Part shown: positions 42,033-50,275 of the stretch, piece by piece
How positions within the stretch are numbered: the stretch's first letter is position 1
Layout: each line of letters starts with the position of its first letter
From: Laedolimicola sp934402125
GTDB lineage: Bacteria; Bacillota; Clostridia; Lachnospirales; Lachnospiraceae
Direction of reading: 5' to 3'
DNA: 64,000 bases
NCBI RefSeq assembly: GCF_052065835.1
Contig: NZ_JBQHTG010000001.1
Coordinates: 744,001-808,000 of the forward strand
Made by a program: the position numbers and the translations under genes
Notes under the pieces: model-generated
The model's database searches: none
What the model saw: the letters and a program-made list of their open reading frames with translations, nothing else
What the model was told of the DNA's origin: nothing

Positions 42033-42215
42033 TTATAACATGAATTCTTTGCCCTCGTAGCGGCTCAACCAGTGAGTAAGGGCCTCCTGAGTTACATAAT
42101 ACCTCCCTCCGATTTTGAGGGAAGGAAAACCATCTGCGTGCATTAGGGCGTATGCGGTATCCCGGCCTATCTTTAAGTAATTTTGCAAATCCTTTGTGGT
42201 TAACATAATATTCAC
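42033..42215 (-). CDS. Excisionase-like helix-turn-helix DNA-binding protein
   Basis: 60 residues: MLTTKDLQNYLKIGRDTAYA, then LMHADGFPSLKIGGRYYVTQEALTHWL, the MerR-like winged helix of the excisionase/HTH_17 family (the Ile-Gly-x-x-Tyr wing). AGGTGA lies before the ATG. Its start overlaps the stop of the ATPase gene by 4 bases and it sits 47 bases upstream of the integrase gene, a usual xis-int order. It probably directs excision, perhaps by binding the ATTGACCTAT repeats. Confidence 0.88.
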   Translation of the reverse strand: MNIMLTTKDLQNYLKIGRDTAYALMHADGFPSLKIGGRYYVTQEALTHWLSRYEGKEFML

Positions 42216-44263
42216 CTCGTTTCATCTGAAATATATTGGATAGTATCCAGTGACATTCTGAAAAATCTCACCTTTCTCCCTGTTCCAATGTCGATTCTGG
42301 CATAATAAGTTCGTTTTTGACTACCGTTGGCAATTGGGAGAATATATCCCTCTAAAAGCAAAAACTTTGTTAACTGCTCCAAATCCGGCAGTTTACACCC
42401 TCTGGTAGCTCTTAATTCAGCATCTACCTTTCGATAAACCTTCTCCGGCAAAAGATAGAGGTAGCCGTCAACAAAACCGTCAGCATCGAACGGTAAAAGC
42501 CTCTTTTTGTCGTCTACAATTTTGATCTTCTCCGTGCTGAGCAATGTGCATAACATGCTCATAAACTGACGAGCCGGTTCTTCCTCAGATGACAGAACCT
42601 CGCTTCTCTTGACAACAGATTCCACTCCTTGTCGTGCTTTATCTTTCCACGTTCCTTCATACAATGGGTGACCACAGCAGCTATAAAAAAAACTGTCCAG
42701 CATTTCAATTAAGAGGCTCATCGTTGCAAGAGTATCTACCAGGCGGCCCGCTTTGACTGTCCTCCTAGCTTTTTTTCTCTCATCCTCGAAGTTCATTCGG
42801 ATAATCGAAACCTGGCTTTTCCACGTGTTGGAAAGATAGCAAACGAAGTACCAAATTAAGGTTGTAAATATCTTGTCGTTTTCCTGAAACCAGGAAAGTG
42901 TTTCAATATCTACCATCTCTTTACAGATCTCACAGTATAAGCATCTTAAATTCGACGATAACCCGGTCCCCCGTATTTCGCCTGTAATGGCGATCATACC
43001 CTTCAGTCCTGCTCCCCGACAATCCGCCAGGTTTGCGTTTGACCGGCTCTTTGTACTTCCGTCACCTACAATCCGTATGAGCATCTCCAACTTATCTGTC
43101 ATTGCTCTTTTTTGTCCAATCGTTTTGGGAGGTGCGTAATCGTCAATCAAAGTGACCGTGTCGCATCCGGCCTGGGTAAGCGCCACCTCAAGAGAAGTTG
43201 CGGTGTCAGAATCAATCCGACGCGGGGTCTTTCTGAATTGCTCCTCGCAGAGCTGTGTATAAAGAATCTTCGAAATAGATGTTTTGAAACTGCCTGTCCG
43301 CCCATGTACAAAGAGTAAAAAATGAGGGGGATATCCGGCTTCGTCAAAAACACGGTAAGCCACACCCAAAAAAGCGTACAGAATCAATGTGTGTGAAACT
43401 GCTGTATCAGAATAAATCTTTAAAAGCTTCTTAAAGACCTCGCCGACAAATCTTTTGTCCATTTCTTTCTGGAGAGGCAAATTCAACGGTGTCAAAACAT
43501 TCACGCCATCTAATTCTGCACTTCGGTGAAGATAAAGGTGCCTTCCTTTTACCAGATTCCAGCCAGCATTCCTGTAAAAATATTGTTCTGAAATGCCAAA
43601 CGTCTTTCGTCGAAAGTCATTTTCCAGCCATACCTTTGCCTTTGCTTTCTCAATAATGGCATAAGTAAACCGTTGACCTATGAGTGTCGCAATATTCGAA
43701 ACCTCTGAACAACGAATTTCAAAATTCTCTTTGAGCTCCTGATTGTTGACACAGAATGTAATCTGCGCTACAATCGTATCGAACTCTGATTCACGGTTTC
43801 CATAACGGTCTACATGAACCTTTTTAAACAGTGGTACCAAAGAAAAATTAAGATTTTCAGCCCCCTTTTCCTCTTCCTCTTTTTTTACCTTTTCACCCGC
43901 CTTTGCACGAATAATAGCCTCTTCGAGAGTGAGCTGTCTATTTCCTGCTGATACTCCTGTGAACCTCTCCATGACCCCCACTGACATACTGGGTGGAAAA
44001 ATAATCATTTTTGCGAGTTCTTCGTCGGCTACACGTACCTGCTCCATAGAACCATCTTCGCGGACCCGATTCGCGAGAAAAAATATCGCCTGCTTTGGTG
44101 CTGGTTTGCTTCTGGAATTTTCTGTTTGTTTTTCCAGTTTTTCCATGGTGTTCTCCTCTTTTTCCTCTGGATAAAAGTGCAGGGGATTATGGGGTATCGG
44201 CTTACCGTCCGGCCCATTCCCAAAGGAGATAGGGCAGCGAGGCATCTCTTTTTCATCTGACAT
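42212..44263 (-). CDS. DUF927-like P-loop replication ATPase/helicase of the island
   Basis: 683 residues from the ATG at 44263, chosen for AAGGAGG 8 bases upstream. Residues 1-90 are low-complexity and Pro-rich. In the centre is Walker A VHGRTGSFKTSISK near 325 and Walker B DTVTLIDDYAPP near 375, then GLKGMIAITGEIRGTGLSSN. This is the layout of the DUF927/plasmid-primase-associated ATPases found in integrative elements and phage satellites. It probably opens or unwinds DNA during autonomous replication. The start of xis overlaps its stop by 4 bases, so replication and integration genes are one operon. Confidence 0.75.
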   Translation of the reverse strand: MSDEKEMPRCPISFGNGPDGKPIPHNPLHFYPEEKEENTMEKLEKQTENSRSKPAPKQAIFFLANRVREDGSMEQVRVADEELAKMIIFPPSMSVGVMERFTGVSAGNRQLTLEEAIIRAKAGEKVKKEEEEKGAENLNFSLVPLFKKVHVDRYGNRESEFDTIVAQITFCVNNQELKENFEIRCSEVSNIATLIGQRFTYAIIEKAKAKVWLENDFRRKTFGISEQYFYRNAGWNLVKGRHLYLHRSAELDGVNVLTPLNLPLQKEMDKRFVGEVFKKLLKIYSDTAVSHTLILYAFLGVAYRVFDEAGYPPHFLLFVHGRTGSFKTSISKILYTQLCEEQFRKTPRRIDSDTATSLEVALTQAGCDTVTLIDDYAPPKTIGQKRAMTDKLEMLIRIVGDGSTKSRSNANLADCRGAGLKGMIAITGEIRGTGLSSNLRCLYCEICKEMVDIETLSWFQENDKIFTTLIWYFVCYLSNTWKSQVSIIRMNFEDERKKARRTVKAGRLVDTLATMSLLIEMLDSFFYSCCGHPLYEGTWKDKARQGVESVVKRSEVLSSEEEPARQFMSMLCTLLSTEKIKIVDDKKRLLPFDADGFVDGYLYLLPEKVYRKVDAELRATRGCKLPDLEQLTKFLLLEGYILPIANGSQKRTYYARIDIGTGRKVRFFRMSLDTIQYISDETR

Positions 44264-44354
44264 TTTGCTTTCCTCCTTAAAAGTTATCCTCTTTATATTT
44301 ATATTAAACTCCAGATCGGATAAAAAAATAGGGCTGCGTTTTCGCAGCCCCATC

Positions 44355-45734
44355 TCACCGATATTGCCTTAACATTTCCAATTTATACTTTATTATAATC
44401 CTATGAATAATTGCATACCTTTTACTATAACTTAACTTTGCCTGCTGTTTTTTTGATATCTCTATCCTTTGGGGAACATCAATTTCCTTAAGCATTTCTT
44501 TTTGTAAATCTTGAATAAACTCCGAAGTTATTTTTCTTTTTGATTGCTCTTTAACAAATTTTTCCTTATACGGCTTTACCTTTTTATTTTTGCTGTCTGC
44601 CAAGCAGGCTAAAACTTCACCTTCATTAGTAATTGCAATTTGGGCCAGTTCCGTCAATTCATATTCATCAAGATGGTCATCGCTAATCATATAAGTCTCA
44701 TCCGGACTAAAGTAACCATTCCACCATTTCTCTATATCTTCTCTCCAATTTACTATTATATCTTTTGTATCTTTTAGTAAAAAACTATCACATGAACTTA
44801 ACCAAGAGCACCACATTAGCCTACACAAATCAAGAAAATATTCTTCAATTTTACATACAATATTTTCAAGAAAATTATATACATCTTGTATACTATTTTC
44901 TTCAAACTTTTTATTATACAAATAAAATAATAAAAAGTCTGACACCATTGTACCCAGCTTAATGCATGGAATTTTACAAAGATAATGAAATATCCCTTCT
45001 AACTCATCTATCTTTTCCTTATATTCCATTTCTCTTAAATATAGATATATTTTGTTCGTTAATTTATACCCTGTTGATATTTCATAAAATAGTATATTTT
45101 CGATCTCAGTTTCTTTTAATTTTCTGAATATTCTTTTACTCTTAATAAAACCATACCTTGAAATATCCGTACTATCTTTGTCGACAGCAAAAATTTCCGC
45201 ATTGTTATCACTCCCCAACATTTCATTTTGGTAATCTCTGCACCACGAACTGCATTTCCACACTTTGTACTCATTTGTTTCGCCTTTCCCCATATCATAC
45301 TTGATTTCAAAAGGGAAGTTTTCCAATATTTTAGAAGAGTATCTATTTTTAGCTCCTTCTTCTTTTGATGAAGACTCACCTTTATTGTTACCTTTCTCTT
45401 CTTCTCTTATTTCATCAATCTCTGTAACTACATTTGATGCTGCACCTTTCAGCTCTTTGTTCTTACTGGTTTTATATCCCAAATACATAAATATAGCGAA
45501 AACAACATCCATTCTATAGTTTTCTGCTTCCACTATACAATTTTCTAAAATGCCCTTATCATCAAATACATCAAAAGAAAAGTTTCTTTCACTTTTCTTT
45601 CCCCATATAGCCTCTTCTATAAGTTTTATATTGTCCTCTATACTCTTAGCCTCTAAATCTACACTATATTTTTTGTAAAGATACCGCTTAGTCTTTTCAT
45701 AATATCTCTTTCCATTACCAAATATCTCTTGCAT
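44355..45734 (-). CDS. Large protein of unknown function upstream of the replication ATPase
   Basis: 459 residues from the ATG at 45732-45734, which follows GGAGG at 11 bases. The open frame reaches 17 codons further (WFWWVRW) but that part is merely the coding of the G-rich repeat and was excluded. The protein is rich in Lys, Glu and Tyr, with a charged linker near 120-150 (EIREEEKGNNKGESSSKEEG). It includes WKCSSWCRDYQNEMLG and a WWNGYFSPDETYMISDDHLD segment. The codon usage is AT-rich. No family is recognised. It might take part in element replication or control. Confidence 0.65.
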   Translation of the reverse strand: MQEIFGNGKRYYEKTKRYLYKKYSVDLEAKSIEDNIKLIEEAIWGKKSERNFSFDVFDDKGILENCIVEAENYRMDVVFAIFMYLGYKTSKNKELKGAASNVVTEIDEIREEEKGNNKGESSSKEEGAKNRYSSKILENFPFEIKYDMGKGETNEYKVWKCSSWCRDYQNEMLGSDNNAEIFAVDKDSTDISRYGFIKSKRIFRKLKETEIENILFYEISTGYKLTNKIYLYLREMEYKEKIDELEGIFHYLCKIPCIKLGTMVSDFLLFYLYNKKFEENSIQDVYNFLENIVCKIEEYFLDLCRLMWCSWLSSCDSFLLKDTKDIIVNWREDIEKWWNGYFSPDETYMISDDHLDEYELTELAQIAITNEGEVLACLADSKNKKVKPYKEKFVKEQSKRKITSEFIQDLQKEMLKEIDVPQRIEISKKQQAKLSYSKRYAIIHRIIIKYKLEMLRQYR

Positions 45735-45750
45735 ATCCTTTTGTACCTCC

Positions 45751-45840
45751 ATCCACCGAACCCACCAGAACCATCTATTTTTCACACCTATATTTATCCA
45801 TCCTATCTGTCTTTATTTCGATGGGTTGGATGGTTCGTGT
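45751..45840. repeat. G-rich inverted arms A, upstream of the 459-residue gene
   Basis: The left arm CGAACCCACCAGAACCATC (about 45757-45776) and right arm GATGGGTTGGATGGTTCG (about 45820-45838) are near complements, separated by about 45 bases. In the minus-strand transcript the arms could pair and cover the ribosome site GGATGGAGG of the gene downstream. The same motif recurs at 46720-46818. Confidence 0.6.
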
Positions 45841-45863
45841 GGTTTATCCGTATAATCAAAATC

Positions 45864-45986
45864 CATAGATAAAATTTTAATTGCATCTATGATTACCATG
45901 ATCTTTATTTGTGGCAGCGCTATGGTCGAGCGCTGCCACGACCGTGGCTCATGCTAATCACAGCTGCAATTAAATTTTTATCTATG
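45864..45986. repeat. 123-bp three-tier palindrome
   Basis: Outer arms of 22 bp (45864-45885 and 45965-45986) begin CATAGATAAAATTTTAATTG. Middle arms are TGATTACCATGA (45890-45901) and TCATGCTAATCA (45949-45960). The inner perfect stem is GTGGCAGCGCT (45911-45921) and AGCGCTGCCAC (45929-45939) with a 7-base loop. No T-run follows, which argues against a simple terminator. It is the main feature of the 317-base gene-free gap between the two unknown genes. Confidence 0.8.
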
Positions 45987-46051
45987 TCTTTTCTAGTTTA
46001 CCATTTTCTGTGGAGAATATCGAGGTATTATTTCCATAACCTAACCTAAAA

Positions 46052-46699
46052 TCAATTCTCCTCCCGCATTTGTTCTTCCAGCTCCTCAATCCACCATTCA
46101 GAATCCAGATATCCGCTATCCCACCACTGAAGCTTTGCCGTATCATCCTGTCTGGATATAACATCATCTAATCTACTGTGATAAAAATAGCATTTGTTTT
46201 TCGGAACCACCCAGAACATAACATCTCCCAGAATTTCTTCCACGCAATACTTTTCTTCCTGTTTCGTCAGTTCTGGATAATTCCATTGCCTTGAAATTCT
46301 TTTGTAATAGTCATCCAGTTTTTGTGCATCATAAGAAAACACGTATTTTCCTGTCCAGTGCTTTTTATCCAGTCTGCCCTTCAACCGAAACCATTCCGAA
46401 CGCCGGAACTGTAATTCCGGCCGTAAAAGAACTAACTGAAAACTATCCCAGAAATATTCCTTTCCCTTCACCTTCTTAATCGGAAAATAAATTATCTTAA
46501 ATGGATTCGCTGCAAGTATCGCAAATGCAATCGCCAGATTGCGTAACGCCTGCCTGTTCCCGTCAATCATATAAAAGTCTTCGCCTGGATATGGGTCACA
46601 AGCCCACATATATTTTTCTGCCGGGAATACGAGTATTTCATATAACCGCTTCTTTCCGTATACCGAATACTGATTTATTTTTACCTTCTGTTTCATCAT
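46052..46699 (-). CDS. Protein of unknown function, island right end
   Basis: 215 residues from an MMKQ start behind GGGAGG; a longer frame would only translate the G-rich repeat. The sequence is rich in Tyr and Trp: KKRLYEILVFPAEKYMWACD, FYMIDGNRQALRNLAIAFAI, KGKEYFWDSFQLVLLRP and KLQWWDSGYLDSEWWIEELE. One hydrophobic stretch (LAIAFAILAANPFKIIYFPI) lies near 60. It is the outermost gene next to the right attachment site and is transcribed towards the palindrome. No family is recognised. Confidence 0.65.
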   Translation of the reverse strand: MMKQKVKINQYSVYGKKRLYEILVFPAEKYMWACDPYPGEDFYMIDGNRQALRNLAIAFAILAANPFKIIYFPIKKVKGKEYFWDSFQLVLLRPELQFRRSEWFRLKGRLDKKHWTGKYVFSYDAQKLDDYYKRISRQWNYPELTKQEEKYCVEEILGDVMFWVVPKNKCYFYHSRLDDVISRQDDTAKLQWWDSGYLDSEWWIEELEEQMREEN

Positions 46700-46719
46700 T
46701 TGCCTCCCACAAACCACAC

Positions 46720-46818
46720 ACATCCATACTCCGACCATCCAAACCACCTAACCCACCCTTTTTCTGAACCATATAATCACCATAATATCTGTTTTATTTT
46801 TGGTGGGTTGGATGGTTT
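46720..46818. repeat. G-rich inverted arms B, upstream of the 215-residue gene
   Basis: AAACCACCTAACCCACC at about 46739-46756 and GGTGGGTTGGATGGTTT at about 46801-46817 are near complements about 45 bases apart. Further ACCATCC/CCACACACATCC units precede. The arrangement copies that of arms A, about 1 kb away, again just upstream of a minus-strand gene. Confidence 0.6.
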
Positions 46819-46969
46819 CTATGGTGCAGCTCCACCACATAGGGTTTATCTACATCATACTTCTCTGCCTGGACAGCTTCTGTCCAGGCTGCATTTCTTT
46901 TACTTTTTAGAAAAAAATATTTGAAAATCCGTGAAAGCCCCGCATTTACAGGCCATACCGCCATTTCAA

Positions 46970-46991
46970 ATTGACCTATGAATTGACCTAT
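46970..46991. promoter_or_regulatory. Probable integrase/excisionase arm sites, right end
   Basis: ATTGACCTAT at 46970-46979 and 46982-46991, a 12-bp phase, matching the pair at 12906-12927 near the left end. Confidence 0.65.
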
Positions 46992-47118
46992 CCGTTCTCA
47001 AATTCCCGTATTTCGCCGTAAAAAGCAGAAAACGGGCCATTCTCCCGTTTCCCCAATCTGACGGTATCCAATTCCCCAAGAAACCAGAAAAAGCCCGGAA
47101 ATCCGCCATTTCCGGGCA

Positions 47119-47150
47119 CAAAAAAACCTCTGAAGATTTCTCTTCAGAGG
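47119..47150 (-). terminator. Terminator of tRNA-Gln supplied by the island
   Basis: On the minus strand CCTCTGAAG-AGAAAT-CTTCAGAGG (47127-47150) is followed by seven T residues. It starts 9 bases beyond the tRNA 3' end and lies inside the island boundary. Confidence 0.85.
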
Positions 47151-47158
47151 CTTTGAAG

Positions 47159-47207
47159 CAGGGCTACAAGGATTCGAACCTTGAAATGACGGAGTCAGAG
47201 TCCGTTG
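47159..47207. repeat. Right attachment site (attR), inside tRNA-Gln
   Basis: 49 bp identical to 12802-12850, beginning exactly at the tRNA discriminator base and reaching into the anticodon stem. Confidence 0.93.
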
Positions 47208-47230
47208 CCTTACCGTTTGGCGATAGCCCT
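47159..47230 (-). tRNA. tRNA-Gln (anticodon CUG)
   Basis: 72 nt without encoded CCA. The acceptor arms AGGGCTA and TAGCCCT pair fully, with discriminator G. The anticodon stem is ACGGA/TCCGT around loop CTCTGAC, anticodon CTG. The T-loop GGTTCGAATCC is standard. The gene is the integration target of the island and is kept intact because the island brings back the same 3' part. Confidence 0.95.
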
Positions 47231-47250
47231 ATGTCTTAGCGACGAATGTT

Positions 47251-47279
47251 ATAATACCATAGTATTTTACAGATTGCAA
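47251..47279 (-). promoter_or_regulatory. Promoter of tRNA-Gln
   Basis: On the minus strand TTGCAA (47274-47279) and TATTAT (47251-47256), spacing 17 bp, about 20 bases ahead of the mature tRNA. Confidence 0.65.
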
Positions 47280-47317
47280 GTGTTTTTTTCATTTTTTTCG
47301 ATTTTTTTCTTTCTCTT

Positions 47318-48496
47318 TTATTCCTCCGCCATAAACGCATTGTCAAAGGTAATCACACACTGAAACCGGCTGTCCAGGGCATGTACTTTTTCCTGAATGG
47401 CTTTGCGCAGCTTCGGGCGTTCCTTTTCCCCATAAGAAAAGGGAACAACCACGTCAAAGATCAGATTTATCTGCTTCTCTCCGTCCACAATCCGGAAATC
47501 ATGCAGGGTAAGCTGGGGATCCAGCTCCTGAAGCACCTTCAGTACCTCCTGTTTCAGTGCTCCTACTCTCGCGTCCTCCGTTTCTACCGGATCCATATGA
47601 ATCACCAGAAAGATTCCCAGCTTCTTCACCGCGTCCCGCTCGATCCGGTCAATGATCTCATGGGACGTCTCGATATCCACATCACTCGGCACCTCCGCGT
47701 GAATAGACGCAAGACTTTTGGTTGGCCCGTAGTTATGGACGATCAGGTCATGGCTGCCCAGAATGCCGTCATAGCTTTCCACGAAATCCGAAATCTCCCG
47801 GTACACCTTGGGATCCACCGACTGTCCAATCAGCGGCTCCAGCGTATCCTTCGCAATCCCGATACCAGCCCACATAACCAGCAGAGAAACCACCAGTCCC
47901 ACATAGCCGTCGATATTGATATTTGTAAAATAGAAAAACAGAATGGAACCCATGGTGGCCAGCGTGGTCACCACGTCCCCCAGGGCGTCCGTGGCTGTCG
48001 CCTGCATAACCGTGGAATTCACCCGTTTTCCCAGCGTTTTGTTAAACAGACTGAGCCACAGCTTCACCGCTACCGAGGCCAGCAGAATCAGCATGGAAAC
48101 CCGGTTGAAGCTCAGTTCCTCCGGCGTCCGGATTTTCGTAATGGCGTTTTTAAAGAAGGTAAAGCCCACCTCAATCACTAGGAAGGATACAATCAGGGCC
48201 GCAATATACTCCATCCGGCCATGACCGAAGGGGTGCTCCTGATCCGCAGGCTTCTCTGCCATTTTCACGCCCACAAAACCGATCACCGAGGATGCGGCGT
48301 CCGACAGGTTGTTGAAGGCGTCTGCCATAACAGATACGCTATGAAGCACCAGGCCCACCGCCAGCTTTCCCGCAAAAAGAAGCAGGTTACAGAAGATTCC
48401 CACTATGCTGGCCAGAACCCCGTAAGCGGTCCGCACCTTCGCGTCCTCCGTATTCTTATAATCCTTCACAAATGTCTTTACCAGTAATTCTGTCAC
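47318..48496 (-). CDS. Cation diffusion facilitator transporter
   Basis: Proton-driven exporter of divalent metal (Zn, Fe, Mn or Co) in the membrane. 392 residues from a GTG at 48494-48496, chosen because AAGGAGG lies 8 bases upstream; the frame continues upstream without a site. Six transmembrane segments with metal motifs AFNNLSDAASS in helix 2 and ATATDALGDV in helix 5, and the loop HPFGHGRMEY. A C-terminal cytoplasmic domain (HDLIVHNYGPTKSLASIHAEV) of the usual ferredoxin-like kind follows. It is longer at the C-terminus than FieF. Confidence 0.93.
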   Translation of the reverse strand: MTELLVKTFVKDYKNTEDAKVRTAYGVLASIVGIFCNLLLFAGKLAVGLVLHSVSVMADAFNNLSDAASSVIGFVGVKMAEKPADQEHPFGHGRMEYIAALIVSFLVIEVGFTFFKNAITKIRTPEELSFNRVSMLILLASVAVKLWLSLFNKTLGKRVNSTVMQATATDALGDVVTTLATMGSILFFYFTNINIDGYVGLVVSLLVMWAGIGIAKDTLEPLIGQSVDPKVYREISDFVESYDGILGSHDLIVHNYGPTKSLASIHAEVPSDVDIETSHEIIDRIERDAVKKLGIFLVIHMDPVETEDARVGALKQEVLKVLQELDPQLTLHDFRIVDGEKQINLIFDVVVPFSYGEKERPKLRKAIQEKVHALDSRFQCVITFDNAFMAEE

Positions 48497-48708
48497 TGCT
48501 GCTTCCTCCTTATCCGCCGGGCGGGTGTTGTTGATCACTAACTCTCCCTATACAGAAACAGCACCAGAACGCAGCCTTCGCCGCATCCTGATGCCGTTGA
48601 TTTTCTTTATGATTTTATCTATCATACATGATTTCACAGAAAAAGAAAAGAGGGATCTTGTTATTTTTTTGTAAATGTGCTATCTTGGTTACATCAAATT
48701 TAATGTCA

Positions 48709-48745
48709 TGACAGCTGTCGCTTCACAAAGAAGCCGCCGCTGTCA
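48709..48745 (+). promoter_or_regulatory. Structured leader of pncB
   Basis: TGACAGC (48709-48715) pairs with GCTGTCA (48739-48745) and, inside, GCTTC with GAAGC around an ACAAA loop. It lies about 10 bases ahead of the AAGGAG site. It might be an operator or an RNA control element. It does not match a riboswitch class I know. Confidence 0.4.
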
Positions 48746-48772
48746 TCCAGTGCGAAGGAGCGCAATTTTATT

Positions 48773-50227
48773 ATGAGTACAATGAACCTGACTCTGCTGA
48801 CCGATCTCTATGAGCTCACTATGATGCAGGGCTATTTCAAGAATCAGACCAATGAAACTGTTATCTTTGACGCCTTTTACCGGAAGAATCCCTCCGGCAA
48901 CGGCTTTGCTATTGCGGCAGGCCTTGATCAGGTCATCGACTATATTAAGAATCTGACCTTTGATAAGGACGACATCGAATATCTGCGGAGCCTGAAGCTC
49001 TTCGACGAGGACTTTCTGGAATACCTGAGCAATTTCCATTTCTCCGGCGATATCTACGCGATTCCTGAGGGAACCGTCGTATTCCCCCGGGAGCCGCTGG
49101 TGAAGGTAATCGCGCCGATTATGGAGGCTCAGCTGATAGAAACCGCTATTCTGAATATCATCAATCACCAGAGCCTGATTGCTACCAAGTGCGCCCGCGT
49201 GGTATACGCTGCCAAGGGCGACGGTATCATGGAGTTCGGTCTGCGCCGGGCGCAGGGACCGGACGCCGGTATCTACGGCGCCCGCGCTGCCATGATCGGC
49301 GGCTGTATCGGTACCTCCAATGTGCTGACCGGCCAGCTCTTCGACGTTCCGGTCAAGGGCACCCACGCCCACAGCTGGATTATGAGCTTCCCGGACGAGT
49401 ATACCGCTTTTAAGAAGTATTCCGAGCTGTATCCGGATGCCTGCATTCTGCTGGTGGATACCTACGATACTCTGAAATCCGGCGTTCCCAACGCTATCCG
49501 CGTATTCACAGAGATGCGCGAAGCCGGTATTCCGCTTACCTTCTACGGCATTCGTCTGGACAGCGGCGACCTGGCTTATATGTCCAAGAAGGCCCGCAAG
49601 ATGCTGGACGAGGCCGGTTTCCCGGATGCGGTTATTTCCGCTTCCAGCGATCTGGACGAGTACCTGATCAACAGTCTGAAGGATCAGGGCGCATCCATCA
49701 CCTCCTGGGGTGTCGGCACCAATATGATTACCTCCAGCGACTGCCCCGCTTTCGGCGGCGTATACAAGCTGGCAGCTGTACAGGACGAAAACGGCGAGTT
49801 TATTCCGAAGATTAAGCTTTCCGAGAATTCTGAGAAGATTACGAACCCGGGCAACAAGACCGTATTCCGTCTCTATGACAATGAGACCGGCAAGATCCGC
49901 GCGGATCTGATTTCGCTGGCCGACGAGACCTTTGATCCGGAAAAGGATCTGCTGATCTTCGATTCCATAGAAACCTGGAAGAAGACCACCTTAAAGGGCG
50001 GCACCTACCATGTACGGGAGCTGCTGGTTCCGGTATTCAAAAAGGGCGAATGTGTATACACCTCTCCCAGCGTCATGGACATCCGGGATTACTGCAAGAA
50101 GGAACAGGAGACTCTGTGGGACGAGACAAGAAGACTGACCAATCCCCATCAGGTCTATGTAGATCTCTCGGACAAGCTGTTCCGGATCAAAACCGGACTG
50201 CTGGATCAGATGAGCCAGGGGAAATAG
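48773..50227 (+). CDS. pncB: Nicotinate phosphoribosyltransferase
   Basis: Converts nicotinate and PRPP to nicotinate mononucleotide, the salvage entry to NAD. 484 residues. MNLTLLTDLYELTMMQGYF at the N-terminus is diagnostic. The family residues follow: FDAFYRKNPSGNGFAIAAGLDQ, AARVVYAAKGDGIMEFGLRRAQG, GTHAHSWIMSF with the phosphorylated-type His, and YGIRLDSGDLAYMSKKAR. AAGGAG lies 12 bases upstream of the ATG. It is a single-gene unit ending in a hairpin terminator. Confidence 0.96.
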   Translation: MSTMNLTLLTDLYELTMMQGYFKNQTNETVIFDAFYRKNPSGNGFAIAAGLDQVIDYIKNLTFDKDDIEYLRSLKLFDEDFLEYLSNFHFSGDIYAIPEGTVVFPREPLVKVIAPIMEAQLIETAILNIINHQSLIATKCARVVYAAKGDGIMEFGLRRAQGPDAGIYGARAAMIGGCIGTSNVLTGQLFDVPVKGTHAHSWIMSFPDEYTAFKKYSELYPDACILLVDTYDTLKSGVPNAIRVFTEMREAGIPLTFYGIRLDSGDLAYMSKKARKMLDEAGFPDAVISASSDLDEYLINSLKDQGASITSWGVGTNMITSSDCPAFGGVYKLAAVQDENGEFIPKIKLSENSEKITNPGNKTVFRLYDNETGKIRADLISLADETFDPEKDLLIFDSIETWKKTTLKGGTYHVRELLVPVFKKGECVYTSPSVMDIRDYCKKEQETLWDETRRLTNPHQVYVDLSDKLFRIKTGLLDQMSQGK

Positions 50228-50237
50228 GATATCAAAC

Positions 50238-50275
50238 AGGCGGAGCGCTAACGCAGGCTCCGCCTTATTTTATAG
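50238..50275. terminator. Terminator between pncB and the LysR gene
   Basis: AGGCGGAGC (50238-50246) and GCTCCGCCT (50257-50265), 10-base loop, followed by TATTTTATA. It serves two convergent genes. Confidence 0.8.

Larger units (their letters stand above)
46700..47158. other. Island right terminal region without genes
   Basis: About 460 bases. It holds G-rich arms B, a GCCTGGACA-GCTTC-TGTCCAGGC hairpin near 46870, the arm-site pair at 46970-46991, a perfect hairpin GCCCGGAAAT/ATTTCCGGGC at 47093-47117 and the tRNA terminator. No reading frame looks real. Confidence 0.6.

Noticed and set aside
45735..45785. N-terminal extension of the 459-residue protein (WFWWVRW)
   Set aside because: It only translates the G-rich repeat; a proper ribosome site serves the inner ATG.
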